Assembly (NCBI GenBank): GCA_942493135.1
Contig: OW818684.1
Coordinates: forward strand, 7,754,793-7,818,792
DNA from: Planctellipticum sp942493135
Lineage (GTDB): Bacteria; Planctomycetota; Planctomycetia; Planctomycetales; Planctomycetaceae
Reading direction: 5' to 3'
DNA length: 64,000 nt
Shown: one piece after another, positions 8,687 through 17,582 of the stretch
Layout of the letters: every line of letters begins with the position of its first letter
Numbering within the stretch: position 1 is the first letter of the stretch
The notes under the pieces: generated by a model
Databases searched by the model: none
What the model saw: only the letters and a program-made list of their open reading frames with translations
What the model was told of the DNA's origin: nothing
Made by a program: the position numbers and the translations under genes

Positions 8687-9043
8687 ATGATCCGGCTCAA
8701 ACGAGCATACGAAGCGGCCTCGGAGTACGACGGCCTGCGGATTCTCGTCGAGCGACTCTGGCCTCGCGGCGTGACGAAGGAGCGGGCCGCGATTGACCTC
8801 TGGCTGAAGGACGTCGCCCCCAGCACTGAGCTGCGCAAGTGGTACGGCCACGATCCCGAGCGCTGGCCGGAGTTTCAGAATCGCTACCGGGCGGCCCTGA
8901 AGGATCCGGGGGACCTGCTGGTGCTGCTGCGGTTTCTGACACAGGAGCGGACGGTCACGTTCGTCTATGCGGCCAGCGACGAAGAGCACAACAGTGCGAT
9001 CGTCCTGAAAGCGTTTCTGGAAGGGGTGTCCAAATCGCCTTGA
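8687..9043 (+). CDS. DUF488 family protein (YeaO-like)
   Basis: A 118-residue cytoplasmic protein. The family signature is clear: RLWPRGVTKERAAIDLW, then a Lys-Asp-x-Ala-Pro-Ser segment, then LRKWYGHDPERW, and a C-terminal TFVYAASDEEHN. The length matches the YeaO branch of DUF488. The start MIRLKRAYE is where family members begin. The role of the family is not established; members often lie near stress or metal genes. It follows the sigma factor pair by 137 bases on the same strand, so co-transcription is possible but unproven. Confidence 0.85.
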   Translation: MIRLKRAYEAASEYDGLRILVERLWPRGVTKERAAIDLWLKDVAPSTELRKWYGHDPERWPEFQNRYRAALKDPGDLLVLLRFLTQERTVTFVYAASDEEHNSAIVLKAFLEGVSKSP

Positions 9044-9214
9044 TCCATTTCCGTCGTCCGCGAGTCTGTAGCTGCCGATGATCGAACAGATGCCCATAAC
9101 AGGCGGCGGGGCGGCCCGAGCGGCCGCAGGTTCGTATCACCGACCCCGAATGTCAGCCGCGCCGTCGTTTCTCCGTGGACGACACTTCGACATTTTCGAA
9201 GACCCTCACCCTGG

Positions 9215-9244
9215 CCCTCTCCCACTGAAGACAGCGGGAAAGGG
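9215..9244. repeat. Imperfect intergenic inverted repeat of the CCCTCTCCC type
   Basis: CCCTCTCCC (9215-9223) faces GGGAAAGGG (9236-9244) with one mismatch across a 12-base loop, preceded by a CCCTCACCCTGGCC run. Similar CCTCTCCC-based inverted repeats occur between genes in many bacterial genomes; a related one is at 54984-55042 in this window. Between genes 8687-9043 and 9335-10753, which converge, it could also act as a transcription end. Confidence 0.4.
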
Positions 9245-9334
9245 GACAAGACGAAAAGGCGACTGTTTCAGTATCGATGCCGGTGATTCAGCAGTCGCAC
9301 AACGAGCCTGCGCAGAATGTACCCGCGAAGCGGC

Positions 9335-10753
9335 TCAGAAATTGATCTTCGCGCGGAGTCCGACCACAACGGCGGTGTCGATGTCGCTTGCTCCTGGCGG
9401 CAATGTCCGTTCGCGGGCCGGGACCAGAATCTGCAGATCGGGCGTCAGGCGGAACCAGGAGGTGACGGCGTAGTTGTAGAACAGTTCGACGGCGTGGTCG
9501 TCACGGATCGGCAGGAGATTGGGAGCCAGGTTGTGGACGGGCCCCGAGTATCCCACGTAGGAGTACCCGACGCCGAACGTGTCAAGCGGGCGGGAAGCAA
9601 TTGGGCTGCTGCCGCCCAGGCCCACGTTGGCCGACCAGCGAATGGGGCTCGGGCCGTCGTCGGCCAGTCCGATATTCGTAAACAGGCCCCAGGAACGTTT
9701 GGCGTTGCACGGATCGACGTACAGCGCCTGATCCGCGGAGTAGAACAGCGACCACGACCCGGTATCCCGGCCGGACGCGATCATCAGGCCGACTCCGGGA
9801 TCGAAGTAGGCCGTGGGCTGCAGGTCGTTGTATGTGCCGCTGCTGTACGTCCCCCAGACGCCCTGATGTCCCGGCAGGTCCCCGAACGACACGGGAAGCT
9901 CAAGTTTGGTGACGATTGTTGCGCCATTATTGAAGAAACTCTCGAAGCCGGACGTCGTCGGCGTATTGTTCGTGTCAAGAACCATCATCGAAAAGACCGG
10001 CTGCATGTCGTTGAGCACCGCGAAGCCGCCTCCCAGCGTCGAGTAGGGGACGGTTCGCATGGCCGCGACGGGGAATGCCAGTCCCGCATTCATGAATGCA
10101 TCGACTCCTCGTCCGGCGGCGAAGGGCTGAACCAGTTCGTCCAGCAGGTTGATTTTGCCGGCGAACGTGATGAAGTTCTCCGACAGGGCCTGCGTGAACT
10201 TCACCGCGGTCAACGCGGTCACCGTTTGACCCGGCAGCGGAAACAACGCACCGATGTTCGCCGGCATCAGCGCGCCGGTGTCTGCGTTGATCGAGTCGCC
10301 GTAGCGGGTTTCCCCGTGCAGCGTGACGAACAGTCCCTGCCAGAGGCCGGCCTTTGCGCCATCGACGTTCAGGACGTAGTCGAGTCGTCCCGTGTGCTGG
10401 AATCGCTGTTCCACCCCGCCTGAGGCGACTCCCTGATAGAACTGAGTCGCACTTGCGTTGAACGTGTAGCCGTTCGACAGCAGTTCGTCCCGCCGGCCGC
10501 CGAGGTCTCCCAGTAGCACGGGTCGCTCCCAGAGATCCCCGGCGAAGGGCGAGACGTAGGCCTCCGGCAGAGGAGCTGGCTGAGGCTGCGGAGCGGTTTC
10601 CGTAGTGGTGTAGTCCGCGGATCCCGCCGTCGGGACGACAGAATCGTCCTGCGCGATGACGATCGATCCGGAGACCGCCGCGACACCGATGAAGGCTCGC
10701 AAGGACTGCCGAAGAATCCGTCCGCACCACCGCACGCCGTGGATGTTCATCAT
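9335..10753 (-). CDS. OprB-like carbohydrate-selective outer-membrane porin
   Basis: A 472-residue protein with a signal peptide (cleavage near SIVIAQDD) and a Pro/Gln-rich linker before a beta-barrel. The barrel begins around LWERPVLLGDLGGRRDEL, as in OprB-family porins, and continues with alternating strands such as FVTLHGETRYGDSINAD and GVGYSYVGYSGPVHNL; the last residue is Phe, usual for outer-membrane barrels. It probably admits sugars or their derivatives across the outer membrane. The sulfatase gene upstream on the same strand would fit uptake of products from sulfated polysaccharide, though the 283-base gap argues for separate promoters. AGGGA precedes two adjacent ATG codons; either may be used. 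Confidence 0.85.
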   Translation of the reverse strand: MMNIHGVRWCGRILRQSLRAFIGVAAVSGSIVIAQDDSVVPTAGSADYTTTETAPQPQPAPLPEAYVSPFAGDLWERPVLLGDLGGRRDELLSNGYTFNASATQFYQGVASGGVEQRFQHTGRLDYVLNVDGAKAGLWQGLFVTLHGETRYGDSINADTGALMPANIGALFPLPGQTVTALTAVKFTQALSENFITFAGKINLLDELVQPFAAGRGVDAFMNAGLAFPVAAMRTVPYSTLGGGFAVLNDMQPVFSMMVLDTNNTPTTSGFESFFNNGATIVTKLELPVSFGDLPGHQGVWGTYSSGTYNDLQPTAYFDPGVGLMIASGRDTGSWSLFYSADQALYVDPCNAKRSWGLFTNIGLADDGPSPIRWSANVGLGGSSPIASRPLDTFGVGYSYVGYSGPVHNLAPNLLPIRDDHAVELFYNYAVTSWFRLTPDLQILVPARERTLPPGASDIDTAVVVGLRAKINF

Positions 10754-11036
10754 CGCTTCCCTGCTGTCGAGGCGCTCTCATCCGCTGAGTGGATCCCGCG
10801 TCATTCGTATCGACGGCGGATGCCGGACTTCGGGAATGAAAGCCTTCCGCGGCTCCTGACAGGGAAGTCAGGGATCGGAATGGAGCGGTCGTGACGAAAG
10901 TAACCAGCCTGCGGACTGCCAGTAGAATCGTGACAACCCGCACAGCCTGCCACGCCAGCAAGTCCTCGCGCCAGTCGTGACGTTCGCGGTCGCAGGGGCC
11001 AAGTTTCGGTCCCTGTCCCCCAGCATCGACGGTCCA

Positions 11037-13409
11037 TCACTTCAAGGTGATCGTCACCTTCCCGATCTTCCCCGTGAACCGGCTGGTCTCTTCCGTGTAG
11101 TCGGGCGACACGGGAGTTTCCCGGTCGATGCCGACATTCGCCGTTTCGTCGGCCGACCAGACGGCGAATTGCGTCCGCTCGATCCGGTTCGAACCGACCT
11201 GCTGGCCGTCGACGAAGAGCGTTGCGGTTCCGCCGCCGCCGAATTTCGGCTGACCATCGTAGGCGAAGTCCAGCTTGATCGTCGACTTCCCCGTCGGGAG
11301 CGGCTTGTCCGACGTCACTGAAAAGGTCTCAAGCCCCAGGAAATTGTACAGATACTTGGGCTTTCCCTCTTTGACGTAGAGACTCCACCCGCCGAAGCGG
11401 CCTGCCTGCGAGAGGATGACGCCATTCGTGTCAGCCCCCTTCGTATTGACCTCAGCGACGATCTCGAACGACGTGTTCTTGGTGTTGATGAAGTCGTTCT
11501 CCATCAGGAAACCAAGTCCCTCGTAGACCGTGATGGACTTCCGCCCCGCCATCAGGTCCGGACGGCCGACGAGCTTCGCATTGAACCGTTCCTGCCGCCG
11601 GTCGTCGATGGGGAGCACCTTGTACTTCACCGCCTCGGCGAGGAAGAGCGATTGCAGCTCTTTCAGTTTGTCCGGGTTCTTCGCCGCCAGATTCTCGGAC
11701 ATGCTGAAGTCGTCCCGCACGTGGTACAACTCCCACTCGTCGTTCTGCAGCGTGTTGCGAGGGTTCGCCCAGGGATAGACGTGAACCGTGCCGGCGAACC
11801 AGCCGTCGTAGTACACGCCGCGGTTCCCCAGAATCTCGAAGTACTGCACCAGGTGCCGGTCCGCCGCCTTGGGCTCGTCCCACGAGTAGACCATGCTCAC
11901 CCCCTCGATGGGGCGCTGCGCCACGCCGTTGACGACGCGCGGCTGCGGCAGCCCGGCGGCCTCCAGGACCGTCGGTACGATGTCGTTCACGTGGTGCCAT
12001 TGCGAGCGGATTTCTCCCTTCGCCTTGATGCGAGACGGCCAGTGCGTGACCATCCCCTGACGGGTGCCGCCGTAGTTCGAGGCGACTTGCTTGGTCCACA
12101 TGAAGGGCGAATCGAAGCAGACCGCCCAGCCTGCGGCCATGTGCGGATAGGTGCTCGGACCACCCCATTCGTCGAGGTGCTTGAGCATGTCCGCGACCTT
12201 TTCTTCCACGCCGTTGAAGTAAGTCATTTCGTTGAACAGGCCGCTCATGCCACCCTCGGCGCTGGTCCCGTTGTCTCCCGCAATGTAGAAGACCAGGGTG
12301 TTGTCGAGTTCTCCCAGCTCGTCAATCGCGTCGATCAACCGCCCGATCTCGGCGTCGGCCATATCGACGTACGCCGCGAAAACTTCGGCCTGGCGGGCGA
12401 ACAGCTTCTTCTCATCGGCCGACAGGGCGGCCCAGTCCCGGATGTCCGTCGGCTTATTGGCCAGTTTCGTATTCGGCGGAATCACGCCAAGCTTTTTCTG
12501 ATTGTCGAAGATCCGCTGCCGGATTACGTCCCAGCCCTCGTCGAACTTCCCTTGGTACTTGTCGATGTAACTCTGCGGCACGTGATGCGGGGCGTGCGTG
12601 GCCCCCGGCGCGAAGTAGACGAAGAACGGCTTGTCCGGTGTCAGCGACTGCTGCGTCTGGATCCACTGAATCGACTGAGTCGTCATGTCGTTCATGAAAT
12701 GGTAGTTCGGGTCTCCCTTCGTCGGATCATCGACCGGCGTCACGCCGTCGAAGATCGACGGCGACCACTGGTTCGTCTCGCCGCCGAGGAACCCGTAGAA
12801 TTTGTCGAACCCGCGCATCGTCGGCCAGCGGGCCAGCGGGCCGGACGGGCTGGTCTCCCAGGTGGCGGTCAGGTGGTCCTTGCCGAAGTGGGCCGTGCTG
12901 TAACCGTTGAGGCGGAGCGTTTCCGGAAGCATGGCGCAGTCGTGCGGAATCATCCCCGTGGCGCCGGGGAACGACGTGGCGATCTCCGTGATGCTGCTCA
13001 TGTTGCTGGAGTGATGGTTCCGTCCGGTCAGCAGCGACGCCCGCGTCGGCGAGCAGAGGGCCGTCGAGTGGAACTGGTTGTAACGGAGCCCGTTCTTCGC
13101 CAGCCGGTCGAAGGTCGGCGTCGGGATCACGCCGCCGAACGTGCTGGTGCCGCCAAACCCGAGGTCGTCGATCAGGATCACCACCACGTGCGGCGCCCCC
13201 TTCGGCGCTTCCACCTGGAACACGGGAGGGGCCTTGACCGTTCGCGCATCGAGCGCGGTGATCGGCTTCTGATAGGGTGCCGTCAGGGGCAGGACCCGGC
13301 GGTCGGGGTAATCTCCCAGGTCCGCCGTCTGCGCCGCCGCGTGACCGGCCAGACCGATCAACAGGAGCAGCGGAGTCAGCAGCAACCGCGAAACCGACGG
13401 AGTTCTCAT
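11037..13409 (-). CDS. Secreted type I arylsulfatase (formylglycine-dependent)
   Basis: A 790-residue exported sulfatase. A signal peptide ends near HAAAQT. The metal-binding start of the catalytic domain is VVVILIDDLGFGG (Asp81, Asp82). The activation motif CSPTR has Cys119, which formylglycine-generating enzyme would oxidise, followed by ASLLTGR. A later metal-site segment YIAGDNGTSAEGG is present. The domain is followed by a C-terminal beta-sandwich of about 170 residues (from ITVYEGLGFLMENDF) resembling concanavalin-like sugar-binding modules. It should hydrolyse sulfate esters, and the wide family suggests carbohydrate sulfates. AAGGA lies 8 bases before the start. No formylglycine-generating enzyme gene is in this window. 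Confidence 0.93.
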   Translation of the reverse strand: MRTPSVSRLLLTPLLLLIGLAGHAAAQTADLGDYPDRRVLPLTAPYQKPITALDARTVKAPPVFQVEAPKGAPHVVVILIDDLGFGGTSTFGGVIPTPTFDRLAKNGLRYNQFHSTALCSPTRASLLTGRNHHSSNMSSITEIATSFPGATGMIPHDCAMLPETLRLNGYSTAHFGKDHLTATWETSPSGPLARWPTMRGFDKFYGFLGGETNQWSPSIFDGVTPVDDPTKGDPNYHFMNDMTTQSIQWIQTQQSLTPDKPFFVYFAPGATHAPHHVPQSYIDKYQGKFDEGWDVIRQRIFDNQKKLGVIPPNTKLANKPTDIRDWAALSADEKKLFARQAEVFAAYVDMADAEIGRLIDAIDELGELDNTLVFYIAGDNGTSAEGGMSGLFNEMTYFNGVEEKVADMLKHLDEWGGPSTYPHMAAGWAVCFDSPFMWTKQVASNYGGTRQGMVTHWPSRIKAKGEIRSQWHHVNDIVPTVLEAAGLPQPRVVNGVAQRPIEGVSMVYSWDEPKAADRHLVQYFEILGNRGVYYDGWFAGTVHVYPWANPRNTLQNDEWELYHVRDDFSMSENLAAKNPDKLKELQSLFLAEAVKYKVLPIDDRRQERFNAKLVGRPDLMAGRKSITVYEGLGFLMENDFINTKNTSFEIVAEVNTKGADTNGVILSQAGRFGGWSLYVKEGKPKYLYNFLGLETFSVTSDKPLPTGKSTIKLDFAYDGQPKFGGGGTATLFVDGQQVGSNRIERTQFAVWSADETANVGIDRETPVSPDYTEETSRFTGKIGKVTITLK

Positions 13410-13607
13410 GCGGAGGATCCTTGAGGGAAAGACTTTCCCCGGCGAAGGGACGGTCGAAATGACTGGCTGCTGCCGGTTCTGTGAGAGATGTGATTTCGGA
13501 GCATGCTACAGCGACAGCGGCACAGTTTTCCATCGAGTTCGCCACCGGACTCATTCCAGTCCCGACGAAAGCTGCTGGGATCCCATGTGGCGTGCGGCCA
13601 CCTCCCC

Positions 13608-13636
13608 TTGACGTTGTTTACAAATGTAAATACTCT
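13608..13636 (+). promoter_or_regulatory. Predicted promoter of the BlaI-M56 operon
   Basis: TTGACG (13608-13613) and TACTCT (13631-13636) have a 17-base spacer and lie 28 bases before the BlaI start codon. The BlaI-type operator fills the spacer almost exactly, so repressor and polymerase should exclude each other. Confidence 0.6.
13617..13630. promoter_or_regulatory. BlaI/MecI-type operator
   Basis: TTTACAAATGTAAA is a 6-2-6 perfect dyad whose core TACAnnTGTA matches the known BlaI/MecI recognition pattern. It occupies the spacer of the predicted promoter, in front of the blaI-like gene, consistent with autorepression. Confidence 0.7.
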
Positions 13637-13663
13637 GCCGCACACACGCACGAAAGGCGCCGC

Positions 13664-14038
13664 ATGTCCGACGTGGTTGAACTCTCCGACGCCGAGTGGC
13701 AGATCATGAATCTGGTCTGGGACCGGCAGCCCATCATGGCGCAGGACGTCATCGGCACGCTCGCCGAACCGTGCGAATGGTCCCCCGCGACCGTCCGGAC
13801 CATGCTGCACCGCCTCGTCAAGAAGGGGGCGCTGCTCTACACCGCCGAGGGGAACCGCTACTGGTATCGGGCCGCCATCCAGCGGGCCGACTGCATCCGC
13901 CGGGCGGCCCGGTCGTTCCTCGACCGCGTCTTCGCCGGCGAAGCCGCCCCGCTCCTCGCCCACTTCGTCCGCACGGTCAAATTCACTCCCGAGGAGCTGG
14001 CGCAGCTCCGGGAACTGCTCGATCAACAGGAACGCTGA
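13664..14038 (+). CDS. blaI: BlaI/MecI-family transcriptional repressor
   Basis: A 124-residue winged-helix repressor. LSDAEWQIMNLVWDRQP is the standard N-terminus and WSPATVRTMLHRLVKKGAL is the recognition helix region. The C-terminal part is the helical dimer domain that in relatives is cut by the partner protease. The start MSDVVELSD was chosen because family members begin here; the open frame upstream includes the promoter. The gene ends two bases before the M56 protease gene, so the two are co-translated. Regulation should be through the operator at 13617-13630. No beta-lactamase gene is nearby, so the target is likely something other than antibiotic resistance. Confidence 0.92.
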   Translation: MSDVVELSDAEWQIMNLVWDRQPIMAQDVIGTLAEPCEWSPATVRTMLHRLVKKGALLYTAEGNRYWYRAAIQRADCIRRAARSFLDRVFAGEAAPLLAHFVRTVKFTPEELAQLRELLDQQER

Positions 14039-14040
14039 TC

Positions 14041-16194
14041 ATGGAAGATCTGACACTGCTGGAACTGGTCTTCACCGCCGAAGCGCTGGCGACCATCGTC
14101 ACCGTCCCGCTGTTCCTGATCGTCCTGACGATCACAGGCGTTGGACGCCGCTGGCTGGCCCCGTGGGCGCGGCAGACTCTCTGGTCGCTGGTCCTCGTCC
14201 GACTGCTGTTGCCGGTCAGCTTCGGCAACCCGGCGAGTCTGCAGCCGACCGCGATCTGGCTGTTCGAGAGCGGCAGCGCGCTACTGGATTCAGCGACTCC
14301 CGAGCCGCAGAGCGCCAGCATGCGACCATACAACATCGACGAAAGCAAACTGTGGCCCGATATGGCGCCAGCACCGGAAACTCTCACTGCAGGAACCGTC
14401 GCACCGCTTCCGTTTGATTGGTTCGAGTTCTCCATTTCGACGGTGCTGCCCAGCATTCTCCTTGCCGGCATGCTGCTGGTCGCCGTCTGGACGGTGATCA
14501 CGACCGTTCGCCTGCGTCGCCTCGTCCGCGCCGGGACGGAGTGCCGGCGGGAGGACTGGCTGGCGTTGCTCGCCGAAGGACGTGAGGAGTTCCGCATCCG
14601 GCGAACGGTGACACTTCAGACTCTCTCGGCGCTGACGAGTCCGGCAACCTGCGGCGTCTGGCGACCGGCGATTCTGCTCCCGGAGGATGCGGCAAGCTGG
14701 TCGACCGTGGAACTGCGGCACGTCGTCTGGCACGAGCTGGCGCATATCCGCCGTTTCGATGTCGCTGCGAACTGGGCGCTCGCCGTCGTGCGGGTGCTGC
14801 ACTGGTGGAACCCGCTGTTCTGGTATGCGCAGCGGGCCTGGCTGGCCGAGCGGGAAATGGCCTGCGACGCACTGGTGCTGCGACATCTGGAAGGTCCCCA
14901 GGCCGGCGAATACGGGCACACGATCCTGCGGTTTCTGGAGCGGCTGAGTGCGGGCCATCGCGGACTGCCGACGTCTGCGGCGCCGGGGTTCGTGCTGTTT
15001 CTGGGACGCAAGCAGGCGGTGCGGAGACGGCTCGCGCAACTCACAGCACAGACCCGCCGCGCCCCCGCCTGGCGGCGACTGTTGACCGGGGTCCTGATCG
15101 CAGCCCTGGGCCTGGCGGGACTGACCGACGCCGCATCTCCGGACAATCCGGCTCGAATTCCAGCTCCGTTGCCGGTCCGGTTCGAACTTCCGGCCGGGAC
15201 GACGTGGAAGATTGTGAGTCCCGAATCTTCCGACAGCGCCGAGTCATTGCTGCTGAGAACTTATGATCTGACTTCGGCGATCGCCAGATTGCGCCAGGAC
15301 GATCCGCAGTTCCAGATTCCCGCGGCAGCCGTTGCGCTGCAGCAGTCGCTGCGTGAAGTGATTGGATTCGGCGATGTCGATCCAAGGACCGGGGCCGGGG
15401 AGTCGTCTACAAACGGGGCCAGATCTGAGATTATGGGGGAACGCCTGATTGTCCATGCGACTCCGTCACAGCACACAGCGATCGAGGAACTGCTCGACCG
15501 CTGGACTCGACACGGGCAACGGCAGATCACGCACGAAGTCCGGATGCTGACGACGCCGCTTTCGCTGAAAAGTCTGCTGCAGGGCGCCGGAGGACAGATT
15601 CTCAATGGCGGTAGATCCGGCGGGACTTCGCACAAACTGTCTGCTGGGAGCCTCTCAGACAACCAGGCATGGACGCAACAGAGCACCCCCTTTTACACGC
15701 AAGTGCTGTCGCAAGCCGAAAGTTATGCCGTGATCCAGCGGCTGCGGAGCGACGCTCGTAGCAATCTGATGTTCTGTCCGAAGGTCACGACGTTTGACGG
15801 CGTCTCGGCCATAATCCACGACGGTTCGACTCGTCCCTTCGTCACGGCCGTGGAAACTCACGGCGACGGCACGTTTTCTCCCGGCATCACGATGACGCAA
15901 GAAGGAAGCAAACTGAATATGCGCTCACTCATCGACGAGGATGGTCGGTCCTCCAATCTGCACCTCCACTGGCTGCAGTCCGAACTGACTGATGTCGAAC
16001 TCATCGAGACGCGGAGCGGAGAACGGTCAGTGACGCTGCAGATTCCGCACGTCTCGCAGATCGCGCTGCGGACTTCAGCCAGGATTCCGGCTGGCCATTC
16101 GCTGCTCGTTGTCCCCCTTCAACGGAATCCGCAGGGACACTTGATGATGTGCCTGGTGACGCCGCGCGTGCTGACCGCAGAGGAGCTGAAGTAG
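14041..16194 (+). CDS. BlaR1-like M56 metalloprotease with a secretin-like C-terminal region
   Basis: A 717-residue membrane protein. The first 340 residues follow the BlaR1/M56 plan: hydrophobic helices near 10-35, 45-65 and 135-160, then the zinc protease site HELAH (231-235) and the downstream AEREMACD segment around 269-276. A fourth helix lies near 346-361. The exported remainder is not a penicillin-binding domain. It contains LIVHATPSQHTAIEELL, typical of secretin N-domains, then RSDARSNLMFCPKVTTFDG and a final VPLQRNPQGHLMMCLVTPRV, which resemble the secretin core ('..RSN.. .PKVTT..G' and 'LLV.VTPR'). The family logic is signal sensing outside and BlaI cleavage inside. What the secretin-like part senses or binds is unknown. 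Confidence 0.85.
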   Translation: MEDLTLLELVFTAEALATIVTVPLFLIVLTITGVGRRWLAPWARQTLWSLVLVRLLLPVSFGNPASLQPTAIWLFESGSALLDSATPEPQSASMRPYNIDESKLWPDMAPAPETLTAGTVAPLPFDWFEFSISTVLPSILLAGMLLVAVWTVITTVRLRRLVRAGTECRREDWLALLAEGREEFRIRRTVTLQTLSALTSPATCGVWRPAILLPEDAASWSTVELRHVVWHELAHIRRFDVAANWALAVVRVLHWWNPLFWYAQRAWLAEREMACDALVLRHLEGPQAGEYGHTILRFLERLSAGHRGLPTSAAPGFVLFLGRKQAVRRRLAQLTAQTRRAPAWRRLLTGVLIAALGLAGLTDAASPDNPARIPAPLPVRFELPAGTTWKIVSPESSDSAESLLLRTYDLTSAIARLRQDDPQFQIPAAAVALQQSLREVIGFGDVDPRTGAGESSTNGARSEIMGERLIVHATPSQHTAIEELLDRWTRHGQRQITHEVRMLTTPLSLKSLLQGAGGQILNGGRSGGTSHKLSAGSLSDNQAWTQQSTPFYTQVLSQAESYAVIQRLRSDARSNLMFCPKVTTFDGVSAIIHDGSTRPFVTAVETHGDGTFSPGITMTQEGSKLNMRSLIDEDGRSSNLHLHWLQSELTDVELIETRSGERSVTLQIPHVSQIALRTSARIPAGHSLLVVPLQRNPQGHLMMCLVTPRVLTAEELK

Positions 16195-16234
16195 CCGGCA
16201 TGCGTTGGAAAAGATCGGCCGGGCGCGCCCGGCC

Positions 16235-17356
16235 CTACTGGAACCGCACGCAATAGATCTGCGGCAGATGCGCGCTGACGCATTCCCACTGGTCGCCGCC
16301 GTCTTCCGTCACCCACAGGCCGCCGGTCGACGACCCCATCGCCAGCCGGTCGCCGGTCCCGTCGATGTCGAGCGCATGCCGGAAGACGATGTCATAACAG
16401 TGCGACTGCGGGAGGCCTTTGCTCAGCGCCTCGAAGGACTGGCCGCCGTCGCGGGTCCGGGTGACGACGAGTTTCCCATCCACCGGCACCCGGCATTCAT
16501 CTTTTACGCCCGGCACGAACCACGCCGACTGCGGATCTTTCGGATGGACGGCAACCGCGAAGCCGAAGACGGAGGGCTTCACGTTCTCAATTTCCGTCCA
16601 CGACCGCCCGGCGTCTGTCGAGTGAAAAATCCCGTTGTGGTGCTGGACCCACAGTGCGTCGGGACTCGCCGGGCACTGCACCAGCCGGTGCGGGTCCTGG
16701 GCGTTGGGTTCGTAGGCCTGTTCCGGCGGCATGTACTCGGCCCGCATTCCCCTGGCCCGGACCTCCCACGTCTGGCCGCCGTCTTCGGTCGCCCACGCGC
16801 CGCCGCACGAGATCCCGACCGTCACATGCTGGCTGTTCCGGGGATCGACGGCCACTGAATGAATGCCTGGGCTGTCTTTGCCGCCGCCGAACCAGTGCCA
16901 GCGGTCGTCACGATCCCACAAGGAGCGGATCATCTCCCACGTCGCCCCACGGTCGGTCGAACGAAACAGCCCGCCGGGGATCGTCCCCGCCCACAGCGTC
17001 CCCGGCTGATCGGCGCCGCCGGGGGTCAGCTCCCAGATCTCCTTCAGGCTCGAAAAGTCGCGTCGCGCCCCGATCTCGCCGGCGTCCGCCTGCTTCTTCC
17101 GGTCTTCATCTGTCAGCGGCGGAAAGGCCGGCACGCCGACTTCCTCCCACGTCTGCCCCTCATCGGACGACCGCTGCAGCTTGGTGCCGAAATGCCCGTG
17201 ATCGATCGCTACATACAAGGTTCCGTCGCGCGGATCGCGCAGCGACATCGTCGCGTTCTGGCCCAGGAAGTCGACTTTCGCGACCTGCCACTTCCCGGCG
17301 GAGCGGTCGACGGTGAAGAACCCCTTGCGAGTGGCAACATGGAGACGGTCGCTCAT
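16235..17356 (-). CDS. BNR/sialidase-like beta-propeller protein
   Basis: A 373-residue protein with repeated Asp-box turns: SSDEGQTWEEVG, STDRGATWEMI, TEDGGQTWEV, STDAGRSWTEI, TRDGGQSFEAL and TEDGGDQWECV. They imply a six- or seven-bladed propeller like sialidases and photosynthesis-assembly factor Ycf48. There is no signal peptide, so it is probably cytoplasmic, unlike most sialidases, and no sialidase arginine triad could be identified. GAGGA lies 8 bases upstream. It follows the MoaD-like gene on the same strand; this propeller/MoaD-like neighbourhood recurs in other bacteria as far as I recall, which hints at a functional link. Enzymatic activity is not claimed. Confidence 0.8.
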   Translation of the reverse strand: MSDRLHVATRKGFFTVDRSAGKWQVAKVDFLGQNATMSLRDPRDGTLYVAIDHGHFGTKLQRSSDEGQTWEEVGVPAFPPLTDEDRKKQADAGEIGARRDFSSLKEIWELTPGGADQPGTLWAGTIPGGLFRSTDRGATWEMIRSLWDRDDRWHWFGGGKDSPGIHSVAVDPRNSQHVTVGISCGGAWATEDGGQTWEVRARGMRAEYMPPEQAYEPNAQDPHRLVQCPASPDALWVQHHNGIFHSTDAGRSWTEIENVKPSVFGFAVAVHPKDPQSAWFVPGVKDECRVPVDGKLVVTRTRDGGQSFEALSKGLPQSHCYDIVFRHALDIDGTGDRLAMGSSTGGLWVTEDGGDQWECVSAHLPQIYCVRFQ

Positions 17357-17389
17357 GGTCTGATTCCTCTGCTATCGGAAGAAGATAGT

Positions 17390-17567
17390 TTGACCGCGGA
17401 GACGCGGAGAAGAGAATGTCGAATGATGAAGGCGGAATGCCGAATGGAAGTCGATTCTCTTGTGCGGCTGACTCTCGATTCACAATGTTGTTTCGCGCTT
17501 CGGGCCTTATCTGTCATTTCTCAGAGTTTCCTGTCTTCTCCGCGTCCTCCGCGCCTCCGCGGTGAAA
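17390..17567. repeat. Inverted repeat of the CCGCGGAG...GACGCGGAG type enclosing a short spacer
   Basis: The left arm (17390-17414) reads TTGACCGCGGAG then ACGCGGAGAAG; the right arm (17533-17567) is its reverse complement with a 9-base insertion of the same GCGCGGAGG unit. The 118-base interior has GAATGTCGAATGATG-like runs, also typical of repeats between genes. Arms of this sequence are found scattered in many high-GC genomes. It lies between the MoaD-like and propeller genes and could form a long hairpin in their common transcript. Confidence 0.6.
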
Positions 17568-17582
17568 ACTCTTCTTTGAATT

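Noticed and set aside
11652..13424. 590-codon open frame on the plus strand
   Set aside because: Antisense to the sulfatase, which has every catalytic motif; composition is that of a shadow.
13664..16194. Beta-lactam resistance operon
   Set aside because: The M56 protein has no penicillin-binding domain and there is no beta-lactamase or PBP2a gene nearby.
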